A stretch of 43,413 bases of DNA from Ectothiorhodospiraceae bacterium (GTDB taxonomy: Bacteria; Pseudomonadota; Gammaproteobacteria; XJ16; Halofilaceae). The stretch spans positions 1 to 43,413 of the forward strand of contig SLKC01000016.1 of the NCBI GenBank assembly GCA_007134775.1. The letters are read 5' to 3'. A program made the position numbers and the translations under genes. Each line of letters begins with the position of its first letter. Positions within the stretch are counted from its first letter, which is position 1. Positions 17,736 through 25,484 of the stretch are shown piece after piece. The notes under the pieces are model-generated. The model was not told the DNA's origin. It ran no database searches and worked only from the letters and a program-made list of their open reading frames with translations.

Positions 17736-18626
17736 TCAGGCCGCAGGCGGCTGCCAGTGCGGGCCGAACTCATCGAGCGGGATCTTCAGGTAGCGCACGC
17801 CGTTGCCTTCGGGCTCGGGGAAGCGTCCCGCACGGATGTTGACCTGCACCGCGGGCAGGATCAGTACGGGCATGGGCAGCGTGGCATCGCGCGCATTGCG
17901 CTTCTCCGCGAACTCCTCCTCGCCAACGCCGCCACCGACATGAATGTTCTCGCGGCGCTGCGCGCCCACGGTGGTCTCATAGGCGAGGCCGCGCTGGTCC
18001 GTGCCGTAGTCGTGGAGCATGAACATGCGGTATTCATCGGGCAGCTCATCGAAGAGGCGGTGGATCGAACGGTAGAGCTGGCGCGCGTCCCCAGCCGGGA
18101 AGTCGCACCGCGCCGTGCCCGCATCGGGCATGAACAGGGTGTCCCCGACAAAGACCGCATCACCGATGACGTAGGTGATGTGGTCGCTGGTATGCCCCGG
18201 AGTATGGAAGACCCGGGCCGGCAGCTCTCCAACCTGGAAGGTGTCGCCGTCGGCGAACAAGCGGTCGAACTGGCTGCCGTCGGTCGGGAAATTCGGGTCG
18301 AGGTTGAACAGCCACTGCAACCGCTGCTGCACCACCGTGATGTGTTCACCGATCGCCGTCGGCGCATCGAAGTGCGAGCGCAGGAATGGGATCGCCATCA
18401 TGTGGTCGGCGTGGGCATGGGTCTCGAGCAGCCACTGCACTTCCAGCCCCTCCGCGTGCACGATGTCGACGAGCTGTTGCGCCGTCTCCGTGCCGCTGCG
18501 CCCCGAATAGGGGTCGAAGTCGAGGGCCGCGTCGATGATGGCCGCCCGGCGTGTCGCCGGGTCCCACACGACGTAGGAAAAGGTGTTGCTCGGCTCGTGG
18601 AGCACGCTTCGGACTTCGGTATGCAT
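17736..18626 (-). CDS. MBL-fold hydrolase, persulfide-dioxygenase-like (BigR operon type)
   Basis: A 296-residue metallo-beta-lactamase-fold protein. The metal motif THAHADHMM lies near residue 70, with further ligands in HTPGHTSDH and FVGDTLFMPD. This matches the Blh/persulfide dioxygenase group, which oxidises glutathione persulfide or related sulfane sulfur. The C-terminal part (ENIHVGGGVGEEEFAEKR, then ILPAVQVNIRAG) is typical of the BigR-controlled members. The start is ATG 18626 with GGAGGA upstream. It is the last of three genes transcribed from 19496, following a YeeE/YedE half after 13 bases. The sulfur role rests on family and context. Confidence 0.88.
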   Translation of the reverse strand: MHTEVRSVLHEPSNTFSYVVWDPATRRAAIIDAALDFDPYSGRSGTETAQQLVDIVHAEGLEVQWLLETHAHADHMMAIPFLRSHFDAPTAIGEHITVVQQRLQWLFNLDPNFPTDGSQFDRLFADGDTFQVGELPARVFHTPGHTSDHITYVIGDAVFVGDTLFMPDAGTARCDFPAGDARQLYRSIHRLFDELPDEYRMFMLHDYGTDQRGLAYETTVGAQRRENIHVGGGVGEEEFAEKRNARDATLPMPVLILPAVQVNIRAGRFPEPEGNGVRYLKIPLDEFGPHWQPPAA

Positions 18627-18639
18627 TCGTCCATTCCTC

Positions 18640-19065
18640 CTATTTCACACCCGCATTCAAGTGCCCGCGCAGCCCGTAGCCGAGCATCCCCGCGGCCATG
18701 CCGAGCATGAACCACGCCGGATCCGCGGCGCCGTGCGTGAGCGCCGCGATGCCGGGGCCGGGGCAGTAGCCGGCCAGTCCCCAGCCGATGCCGAACAGCG
18801 CTGCACCGCAGACGAGCGGCGCGTCGATGTCGCGTTGGGTCGGCAGCTGCAGCGCGCCGCCAAACCAGGATTGCCCGCTCTGGCCGGTGAGCCGAAAACC
18901 GATGAATGCGGTCACCAGCGCGCCGGCGAGCACGAAGACCAGTTGCGGATTCCACTGTCCGGCGACATCGAGGAATCCGATGACCACCTCGGGGTCCGTC
19001 ATGTGCGCGAGATTCAGCCCGATGCCGAAGAGCAGACCCGCGATCAGTGCGATCACACCATTCAT
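18640..19065 (-). CDS. YeeE/YedE-family half transporter (second half)
   Basis: A 141-residue membrane protein with about four spans, starting at ATG 19065 inside the stop codon of the preceding gene (ATGA). The segment GYCPGPGIAAL holds the conserved cysteine of one half of the YeeE/YedE (TsuA-like) sulfur-compound channel. In many bacteria, as here, the channel is split into two small genes (pmpA/pmpB type) next to a BigR/SqrR regulator. It probably moves thiosulfate or a related sulfur species across the inner membrane as a complex with the product of 19065-19496. An upstream extension to 19176 exists in frame but is not needed. Confidence 0.85.
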   Translation of the reverse strand: MNGVIALIAGLLFGIGLNLAHMTDPEVVIGFLDVAGQWNPQLVFVLAGALVTAFIGFRLTGQSGQSWFGGALQLPTQRDIDAPLVCGAALFGIGWGLAGYCPGPGIAALTHGAADPAWFMLGMAAGMLGYGLRGHLNAGVK

Positions 19066-19496
19066 CAGACCACCCCTCCCAAGCCGTGCCGAACGAGCCA
19101 GACCGTTGCGATCGCGGTCGCGACGAAGGTCACGGTCGCCACCATCGAGCGCGGTGCCAGCCGCGCCATGCCGCAAACGCCGTGGCCACTCGTGCAGCCA
19201 CCGCCCATGCGCGTGCCGAGCCCGACCAGCAGCCCGCCGAACAGCAGCAGCAGGATGGGATACCCCATGCGCGGCTCAACCGGCGTGGCGCTGAAGAACT
19301 GCTGACCGAAGGCGCCCAGCAACAGCCCGATGACGAACAGCCAGCGCCAATAGCCCGCCGCCCGGGGGCGCGAGAGGATCTCGCCGAGGATGCCACTGAT
19401 GCCGGCGATGCGCCCGCTGCCGGCGAGCAGCAGCGTTGCCGCGAGCCCGATGAGCACGCCGCCGGCGAGCCCCGATACCCAGTCGAATTCAGCCAC
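19065..19496 (-). CDS. YeeE/YedE-family half transporter (first half)
   Basis: A 143-residue membrane protein with about four spans and the family signature GGGCTSGHGVCGMARL near residue 98, which carries the essential cysteine. It starts with GTG 19496, preceded by GGGAGG. A good promoter lies upstream on the minus strand: TTGACT (19573-19568), a 17-base spacer and TATCTT (19550-19545). It is the first gene of the operon and is coupled by ATGA to the second half. The role is sulfur-compound transport by family; the exact substrate is unknown. Confidence 0.88.
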   Translation of the reverse strand: MAEFDWVSGLAGGVLIGLAATLLLAGSGRIAGISGILGEILSRPRAAGYWRWLFVIGLLLGAFGQQFFSATPVEPRMGYPILLLLFGGLLVGLGTRMGGGCTSGHGVCGMARLAPRSMVATVTFVATAIATVWLVRHGLGGVV

Positions 19497-19544
19497 AGTT
19501 GCCTCCCGTTGCGTTGCTGTGGAGCGATATAGCGAACACCGCTC

Positions 19545-19596
19545 AAGATAGATCGATTTGCTATTTGAGTCAATACTAAATTAGAATTCGCAAATC
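19545..19596. promoter_or_regulatory. Divergent promoters and palindromic operator of the sulfide locus
   Basis: An AT-rich island in GC-rich DNA. An imperfect palindrome, CTATTTGAGT-CAAT-ACTAAATTAG (19561-19584, 8 of 10 pairs), covers the minus-strand -35 (TTGACT). On the plus strand TTGCTA (19558-19563) and TAGAAT (19582-19587), 18 bases apart, are a plausible promoter for the repressor gene. A wider inverted pair GATTTGC (19555) / GCAAATC (19590) encloses the palindrome. Position and symmetry fit an ArsR/BigR operator that shuts both transcripts. Confidence 0.65.
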
Positions 19597-19637
19597 TACT
19601 GCGATTGCCCGTCAACGCGCCCCGGAGGCAGCACACG

Positions 19638-19964
19638 ATGAAACCGCCCAACCGCGACAACGCCGTGGGGCCGCTGACCGACCCCGAAGCGGCCTCCACG
19701 GCGGCGCGCTTTCTCAAGGTACTCGCCAACGACAGCCGCCTGATGGTCCTGTGCTCCCTGCACGAGGGCGAACTCTGCGTGGGCGAGCTGCAGGCCCGCA
19801 CGCCCCTGTCCCAGTCCGCCCTGTCGCAGCATCTGCAGGTCCTGCGCCGTGAAGGGCTGGTGACGACCCGGCGCGAGGCGCAGACGATCTACTACCGTAT
19901 CGCCGATCCACGGGTGCGCGCGCTGATGCCACAGGTCTGCGCGCTCTTCGGCGGCCAGGCATGA
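19638..19964 (+). CDS. ArsR-family repressor, BigR/SqrR-like persulfide sensor
   Basis: A 108-residue winged-helix repressor. The recognition helix region is SQSALSQHLQVLRREGLV. Cys39 (VLCSL) and Cys101 (QVCALF) sit where SqrR/BigR carry the two cysteines that form a polysulfide bridge on sensing persulfide; the metal-binding ELCVCD motif of arsenic sensors is absent. An additional Cys47 (ELCVGEL) is not part of that pair. The start is ATG 19638, with GGAGG 8 bases upstream; an earlier TTG at 19605 in the same frame is less likely. It overlaps the exporter gene by ATGA and faces the operon it should repress. Confidence 0.88.
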   Translation: MKPPNRDNAVGPLTDPEAASTAARFLKVLANDSRLMVLCSLHEGELCVGELQARTPLSQSALSQHLQVLRREGLVTTRREAQTIYYRIADPRVRALMPQVCALFGGQA

Positions 19965-20719
19965 TCGCTTCGCTGTTCGGAGCCGCGGTGATCGGCATCG
20001 CCCTGGGCGTGCTCGGCTCGGGTGGGTCGATCCTGACGATCCCGGTGCTGGTCTTCGGCCTCGGCGTCAGCGAGGCCACCGCGATCGCGAGTTCGCTGGT
20101 GATCGTGGGGGCGATTTCCGCCGTCGGCACAGCGATGGCCGCGCAACGCGGACTCGTCGTCGCGCGCTGCCTCATCCTGTTCGGCCTGCCCGGAGTCGTC
20201 GGCGCCGCCGGCGGCGGCCTGCTGGCGCCGCTGGCACCCGAGTGGATCCAGATGGGCGTGTTCACCGCGCTCGTCGTTGCCGCGGCGTGGATTACGGCAC
20301 GCGCGTCGGTGGTCATGAGCGCGACACCGGGTTGCGGACCGTGGCCGCGCGCCGCTGCGGCGGGGGCCGGCATCGGTGCCCTGACGGGCTTCGTCGGCGT
20401 CGGCGGCGGTTTCCTGCTGGTCCCGGCCCTGCTGCGCTTCGGCGGGCTCGGCCTGGAGCGCGCGGTGGGCACCAGCCTCGCGCTGATCGCGCTGAACTGC
20501 GCCGTCGGCCTCGCCGGTCAGCTCATCGGACCGGCGCCGGGGCTGCTGCCGCCGGTGACACTGGCACTGTTCGTGGGCATGGGCGTCGCCGGGATGATCG
20601 CGGGACGACACCTCGGCCGGTTCCTGCCGGCGAAAGCCGTGCGGGTCGCCTTCATCGCACTGCTCGCGATCATCGCCGTCTATACGCTGTGGCACACCCT
20701 GGTGATCGCGAGCGGCTGA
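19961..20719 (+). CDS. TauE/SafE-family sulfite/sulfonate exporter
   Basis: A 252-residue membrane protein with about eight spans. It has the two repeated glycine-rich motifs of the TauE/SafE family, GVLGSGGSILTIPVLV near the start and GFVGVGGGFLLVPALL in the middle. Members of this family export sulfite, sulfoacetate or related anions. It overlaps the persulfide-sensing repressor gene by four bases, which strongly suggests removal of sulfite made by persulfide oxidation (MBL dioxygenase, 17736). It ends 67 bases before the convergent transaldolase gene. Confidence 0.88.
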   Translation: MIASLFGAAVIGIALGVLGSGGSILTIPVLVFGLGVSEATAIASSLVIVGAISAVGTAMAAQRGLVVARCLILFGLPGVVGAAGGGLLAPLAPEWIQMGVFTALVVAAAWITARASVVMSATPGCGPWPRAAAAGAGIGALTGFVGVGGGFLLVPALLRFGGLGLERAVGTSLALIALNCAVGLAGQLIGPAPGLLPPVTLALFVGMGVAGMIAGRHLGRFLPAKAVRVAFIALLAIIAVYTLWHTLVIASG

Positions 20720-20786
20720 CCCGCCCGCGCGAACAGCGCCAGAAGCAGCTCGCGCGGCGCCGTGGCGCCCATCACGGGGTCTGCGA

Positions 20787-21893
20787 CTACACCGCGTAGC
20801 GCTCGGTCACCTCGGTGGTCTTGCGCGCCAGGTCGGCGAGCAGGGCCTCGTGCGAGGCGGCGAACTTCGCCACACCGTCGGCTTCCAGGTCCGCGGCGAC
20901 GGTCTCGATGTCGATACCGAGGCCGGCGAGGCGGTCGAGCGTGGTCTGCACGGTCTCCACGCCATCGACCAGGTGCGGGTGATCGGAGGCGTGCTCGACC
21001 AGGGCGTCGAGCGTCTTCGGTGGCACGGTGTTGACCGTATCCGGCCCGAGCAACGCCTCGACATAGTAGACATCGGAGAGGCTCGGATCCTTCGTCGACG
21101 TGCTCGCCCACAGCGGGCGCTGCACGCGGGCGCCGCGCCGGGCCTGCGCCGCGAACGCCCTTTCCGCGCGCAGGCGCTCGAACGCCTGGTAGGCGAGCCG
21201 GGCATTGGCGATCGCGGCCTGGCTGCGCAGCGACTGCGCCTCACGGGTGGCGATCTCGTCGAGCCGGGGATCGATCGCGCCGTCGATGCGGCTGACGAAG
21301 AACGAGGCCACGGAGGCGACATCGCGCGGGCGGTCGTTCTGCTCCAGCCCGCGGATGAAGGCGCGGAAAACGGCCTCGTAGCGCGCCACCGAGAACAGCA
21401 GCGTAACATTCACGTTGATGCCTTCGGCGATCAGCGCCTCGATCGCCTCGAGTCCCGCCTCCGTGCCCGGCACCTTGATCATCAGGTTGTCGCGATGCAC
21501 CGCCTTCCACAGATGACGCGCCTGCTCGATCGTGCCGCTCGCATCATGGGCCAGATGCGGCGACACCTCGAGGCTGACGAAGCCGTCACTGCCCGCCGTC
21601 TTGGCGTAAACGGGCTGGAGGATATCGGCCGCCATCTGGATGTCCTGCACGGCCAGCCACTCGTAGAGCGTCTCCGGCGAGACCTCGTGATCGGCCTGGA
21701 TGAGGTCGAGGATGACATCGTCGTAGTCGCTACCCGATGTCATCGCCTGATGGAAGATCGTCGGATTGCTGGTCACGCCGCGCAGGCCTTCATCGACCAG
21801 GCGTTCGAGACCGCCGCGCGTGAGCAGACTGCGGTCGACATAGTCGAGCCAGAGGGATTGACCGCGTTCAAGGAACTGTCGCATCGATGCCAT
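20787..21893 (-). CDS. tal: Transaldolase
   Basis: A 368-residue transaldolase of the longer TalB/cyanobacterial-actinobacterial class, which transfers dihydroxyacetone units in the pentose phosphate pathway. The catalytic lysine is in NLMIKVPGTEAGLEAI near residue 137, and the early signature is GLRGVTSNPTIFHQA. FVSRIDGAIDP and STSTKDPSLSDVYYVEAL are also typical. The start is ATG 21893; a second ATG at 21884 is possible. It is convergent with the exporter and divergent from the small membrane gene at 22044. It has no operon partner. Confidence 0.94.
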   Translation of the reverse strand: MASMRQFLERGQSLWLDYVDRSLLTRGGLERLVDEGLRGVTSNPTIFHQAMTSGSDYDDVILDLIQADHEVSPETLYEWLAVQDIQMAADILQPVYAKTAGSDGFVSLEVSPHLAHDASGTIEQARHLWKAVHRDNLMIKVPGTEAGLEAIEALIAEGINVNVTLLFSVARYEAVFRAFIRGLEQNDRPRDVASVASFFVSRIDGAIDPRLDEIATREAQSLRSQAAIANARLAYQAFERLRAERAFAAQARRGARVQRPLWASTSTKDPSLSDVYYVEALLGPDTVNTVPPKTLDALVEHASDHPHLVDGVETVQTTLDRLAGLGIDIETVAADLEADGVAKFAASHEALLADLARKTTEVTERYAV

Positions 21894-22043
21894 GTTGGTA
21901 CGCTCGCCCTGAGTGGAATCGAAAGTCTACCAGCCCTGTCGTGGCCACGCCCTGCTTCGCATCAGACGCGGCGCGCCGTCACAGGGCAACCTGACCGACG
22001 GGTTGTGATACCGTTGTCTCGTTCATTCACTTGCGGCAATGCC

Positions 22044-22382
22044 ATGCAGGCACTCTCTCTGTTGCCGATCGCGCTGGTCACGCTGCTGGCGGCCTTCTAT
22101 ACGCATCTGCGCCTGCCCGCGCTCACGGGTAGCGCGCGCAGCCTGCTGTTCGCCCGCGGCTTGCTCGGCGCCACGGGTATCGCCTGCGGGGCCGTCATGG
22201 TGGCCTCCGCGCGCGTGTTCACCGAGGAACTCGGCCTCGTTTCGGCCGCGCTCGTCTTCGTCAGCGGTTTCGGGGTGGTGCATGTGCCCGCTGCGCTGAT
22301 CACGCTGATCAAACTCGCCCGGCGCCGAGAGGGCGCGGGGCCGGAGGAGCCGGGGCAGTGGCCCTGGGGACGGCATGATTGA
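22044..22382 (+). CDS. Small integral membrane protein, unknown function
   Basis: A 112-residue protein with three or four hydrophobic segments: SLLPIALVTLLAAFYTHLRL, FARGLLGATGIACGAVMVA, and LVSAALVFVSGFGVVHVPAA. It ends in a charged, Gly/Pro/Trp-containing tail on the cytoplasmic side. I do not recognise the family. The start is ATG 22044; no strong ribosome site is visible, so it could begin nearby. It stands alone, divergent from tal and convergent with the ABC-F gene, whose stop lies 36 bases away. Codon use fits a real gene. Confidence 0.6.
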   Translation: MQALSLLPIALVTLLAAFYTHLRLPALTGSARSLLFARGLLGATGIACGAVMVASARVFTEELGLVSAALVFVSGFGVVHVPAALITLIKLARRREGAGPEEPGQWPWGRHD

Positions 22383-22418
22383 ACGCGACGCGCTATCCCG
22401 CCGCACCCTGATCCCGGC

Positions 22419-24338
22419 TTAGCCGGTCTGTTCGAGCGCTTCGGCGGTCTCGAGCCAGGCCGCCTCGAGCGTCTCGATGCGCTCACGCAGGCTCGCCTGC
22501 GTGCGCAACCGCTCTTCCAACTCTGCTTGGCGGCCCGACTCGTAGAGGGCGGGGTCGGCCAGGGTCTCTTCCATCGCTGCAAGCTCGCCCTGGCTACGCT
22601 CGAGGTCACGCTCGATCCGCGCGAGTTCGTCGCGTAACGGCTTCGACGCCGCACGCGCCCGGGCCGCGGCCTGGCGCTCGGCCTTGCGGTCACGCGCCGG
22701 GGCGGCTGGTCCGGAGGACTCGCTGGGCCCGGTGGTCGCAGCGGCATGGCCCGGGCCGATCTGGCCGCGGCGCTCGCGCAGCCAGACCGCGTAGTCGTCC
22801 AGATCGCCGTCGAAACCCTGCAGCCGCCCATCGGCGACGAGCCAGAGCTCGTCGACGCTATCGCGCAACAGGTGGCGGTCGTGCGTGACGAGCACCACCG
22901 CACCGGCGAAGGACTGCAGGGCGAGATCGAGCGCATGGCGCATGTCGAGATCAAGGTGGTTGGTCGGTTCGTCGAGCAGCAGCAGATTGGGCCGGCGCCA
23001 GGCGATGCGCGCGAGGGCAAGGCGGGCCTTCTCACCGCCGGAGAACTTCGACACGGGCGCCAGCGCGAGATCGCCAGAGAAGCCGAAGCCGCCGAGGAAG
23101 TCGCGCAGCACCTGGTCGCGCTCACCGCGGCTCTCGTCGCGCAGGTGCTCGAGGGCGCTGCGTGACGGGTCGAGGTCATCGAGCTGGTGCTGGGCAAAGT
23201 AGCCGATGGCGAGGTGCTCGCCGGCGGTGCGGTCGCCGGCGAGCGGCGCTAGCTCGCCGGTCAGGGTTCGGATCAGGGTCGACTTGCCGGCGCCATTGGC
23301 CCCGAGCAGCCCGACCCGCTCCCCGGGCAGCAGCGACAGGCCCACATTGCGCAGCACGGGACGACCCGGCTCGTAGCCCGCATCGATGGCGCGCAAGTGC
23401 AATAGCGGGTTCGAGGTCTTCTCCGCGGCGGGGAACTGGAAGCGGAAGGGCGAGTCGACGTGGGCCGGGGCGAGCTCTTCCATGCGTTCGAGCTCCTTGA
23501 GCCGACTCTGCGCCTGCCGCGCCTTCGAGGCCTTGGCGCGGAAGCGGGCGACGAACTGCTCGATCTCGCGCACACGCTGCTGCTGCTTTTCGTATGCGGC
23601 CTGTTGCTGGGCCAGGCGCTCGGCGCGCTGGCGCTCGAACGCCGAGTAGTTGCCGCGATACTGCACCAGGGTGCCGCGGTCGAAGTGGAGGATGTGGCCG
23701 ACCACATTGTCGAGGAAGTCGCGATCGTGCGAGATCAGCAACAGCGTACCCGGATACTGCTGCAGCCACTGCTCAAGCCAGACCACGGCGTCGACGTCGA
23801 GGTGGTTGGTCGGCTCGTCGAGTAGTAGCAGGTCGGAGCGGCGCATCAGTGCCCGGGCGAGGTCGAGGCGCACCCGCCAGCCACCGGAGAAGTGCTCCAC
23901 CGGCTGGTCGATCACGTCCGCGGGGAAGCCGAGGCCCGCCAGGAGCTGTTCCGCGCGCGCCGGCGCGGTGTAGCCATCGATGGCGTCGAGTTCGCCGTGG
24001 ATGCGCCCCAAGCGCTCGCCATCGCCCGCGGCTTCCGCCTCGGCGAGAGCGTGCTGTAGGGCAAGCAGCTCACTGTCGCCTGCCATGACGTAGTCGCGCG
24101 CGCTATCCTGGCCGCCCGCTGCCTCCTGGGCCATGTGGGCGATGCGCGTGCCGGGCGGCAGCACGACCTGCCCACTGTCGGCCGCCAGCTCGCCCAGCAA
24201 CAGCCGGAACAGGGTCGACTTGCCGCAGCCGTTGCGCCCGATGACACCGACGCGCCAGCCCGGATAGAGCTGCATCGTGGCCTCTTCCAGCAGCGCCTCG
24301 CGGCCAACGCGCAGTGTGACGCGATCGAGTCGGAGCAT
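22419..24338 (-). CDS. yheS: ABC-F family ATPase (YheS type)
   Basis: A 639-residue soluble protein with two ATP-binding cassettes and no membrane part, as in translation-associated ABC-F proteins. The first cassette has GRNGCGKST (about 35-43), FSGGWRVRLDLARAL and LLLLDEPTNHLD. A charged P-site tRNA-interaction linker (about 235-290, rich in Gln/Arg/Lys) follows. The second cassette has GANGAGKST, FSGGEKARLALARI and LLLLDEPTNHLDLD. A C-terminal coiled-coil region (about 545-630) closes the protein. The length is almost the same as E. coli YheS. The likely role is relief of ribosome stalling; it is monocistronic. Confidence 0.92.
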   Translation of the reverse strand: MLRLDRVTLRVGREALLEEATMQLYPGWRVGVIGRNGCGKSTLFRLLLGELAADSGQVVLPPGTRIAHMAQEAAGGQDSARDYVMAGDSELLALQHALAEAEAAGDGERLGRIHGELDAIDGYTAPARAEQLLAGLGFPADVIDQPVEHFSGGWRVRLDLARALMRRSDLLLLDEPTNHLDVDAVVWLEQWLQQYPGTLLLISHDRDFLDNVVGHILHFDRGTLVQYRGNYSAFERQRAERLAQQQAAYEKQQQRVREIEQFVARFRAKASKARQAQSRLKELERMEELAPAHVDSPFRFQFPAAEKTSNPLLHLRAIDAGYEPGRPVLRNVGLSLLPGERVGLLGANGAGKSTLIRTLTGELAPLAGDRTAGEHLAIGYFAQHQLDDLDPSRSALEHLRDESRGERDQVLRDFLGGFGFSGDLALAPVSKFSGGEKARLALARIAWRRPNLLLLDEPTNHLDLDMRHALDLALQSFAGAVVLVTHDRHLLRDSVDELWLVADGRLQGFDGDLDDYAVWLRERRGQIGPGHAAATTGPSESSGPAAPARDRKAERQAAARARAASKPLRDELARIERDLERSQGELAAMEETLADPALYESGRQAELEERLRTQASLRERIETLEAAWLETAEALEQTG

Positions 24339-24410
24339 GATGGTCCCGGAGTTCCCGTGCGGGGGCGTTACCGTACAGCGAATACCGCGGGTTGCGCCAC
24401 GCGGGCGGCG

Positions 24411-25301
24411 TTACCACAACCAGGCAGCGCCCCGAACGCCGCTGGCATCACCGTGCACCGGTGGCTTCAACGGCGTATCGCAGCGATCGGAGTAGACGTA
24501 ATCCTGCCAGCGCCGCGGCACGGCCTGGTAGAGGCGCTCGATGGCCGAAACACCGCCACCGAGGACGATGACATCGGGGTCGAGCAGGTTGATCACGTGG
24601 GCGAGGCCGCGGGCCAGTCGATCCTCGTGGCGCTGCAGCGTGGCCTCGGCATCGGCGTCCCCCTGCCCGGCGCGCTCGACGATCTCGGGCGCACTGAGGG
24701 CCGCGCCCGTCACCGCCTCGTGATCCCGGGCGATCCCGGTGCCGGAGACCCAGGTCTCGAGGCAACCGTTCTGCCCACAGAAACAGGCCGGTCCAGGGTA
24801 CTCGTCCGCACGCGGCCACGGCAGCGGGTTGTGCCCCCACTCGCCCGCGATCGCGTTCGGCCCGATGAGCACATGACGGTCGATGACGATGCCGCCGCCA
24901 CAGCCGGTACCCAGGATTACGCCGAAGACGACGTCATAGCCCTCGCCCGCACCGTCGACGGCCTCGGACAGGGCGAAACAGTTGGCATCGTTGGCCACCC
25001 GGATCGTGCGCTTGAGGCGGCGGCTGAGATCGACATGGCCGGGGCGTCCGTTGAGGAAGACCGAATTGGCGTTCTTGAACAGCCCCGTCGCCGGCGAGAT
25101 CGCGCCCGGCGTGCCGATGCCGATGCTGCCGGTCTCGCCGACCTCCGTCTCAAGCGCCGTCACCAGATCGGCAATGGCATCGAGGGTGGCTTCGTAATCG
25201 CCCCAGGGCGTGGGTACACGGCGGCGTGCCAGGGTGATGCCGTCATCCGCGAGGGCGATGCCCTCGATCTTCGTGCCGCCCAGATCGATGCCGATACGCA
25301 T
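24411..25301 (-). CDS. ROK-family sugar kinase (fructokinase / N-acetylhexosamine kinase type)
   Basis: A 296-residue sugar kinase. Phosphate loop MRIGIDLGGTKIEGIALAD at the start, catalytic Asp in RVANDANCFALSEA, and the ROK zinc site GHN...ACFCGQNGCLETWVSG (about 152-185). It is closest in pattern to Mak-type fructokinases or N-acetylglucosamine kinases; sequence alone does not decide the sugar. The start is placed at ATG 25301, which begins the family motif; ATG 25313 is an alternative. A TATGAT near 25306-25312 is a -10-like sequence very close to the start. The 72 bases before the ABC-F gene suggest separate transcription or a loose operon. Confidence 0.85.
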   Translation of the reverse strand: MRIGIDLGGTKIEGIALADDGITLARRRVPTPWGDYEATLDAIADLVTALETEVGETGSIGIGTPGAISPATGLFKNANSVFLNGRPGHVDLSRRLKRTIRVANDANCFALSEAVDGAGEGYDVVFGVILGTGCGGGIVIDRHVLIGPNAIAGEWGHNPLPWPRADEYPGPACFCGQNGCLETWVSGTGIARDHEAVTGAALSAPEIVERAGQGDADAEATLQRHEDRLARGLAHVINLLDPDVIVLGGGVSAIERLYQAVPRRWQDYVYSDRCDTPLKPPVHGDASGVRGAAWLW

Positions 25302-25388
25302 GGCACGCATCATAACGCATCCAACCCCGACGCACGCTGCTTCGCTGCACCGCGACGCGGCATCGGGGGCGTTCGCGAACAGCGGCGA

Positions 25389-25463
25389 ACTCTCGCCAGG
25401 GTGACAACCACACCAAGTGAATTTTCCCTTCTTGGCGTGCTTGCCGCCTTGGCGAGATTCCCG
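25389..25463. repeat. Dispersed inverted-repeat arm (TTGGCGAGA type)
   Basis: In the 183-base gap between the kinase and prpE, TTTTCCCTTCTTGGCGTGC...CCTTGGCGAGATT (25422-25459) closely matches the right arm of the larger nested element at 31505-31542. CTCTCGCCAGG at 25390 is a partial opposite arm. This shows that the sequence is a dispersed intergenic repeat rather than a unique terminator. Confidence 0.7.
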
Positions 25464-25484
25464 CCGATGCCCGTACTGAGACCG

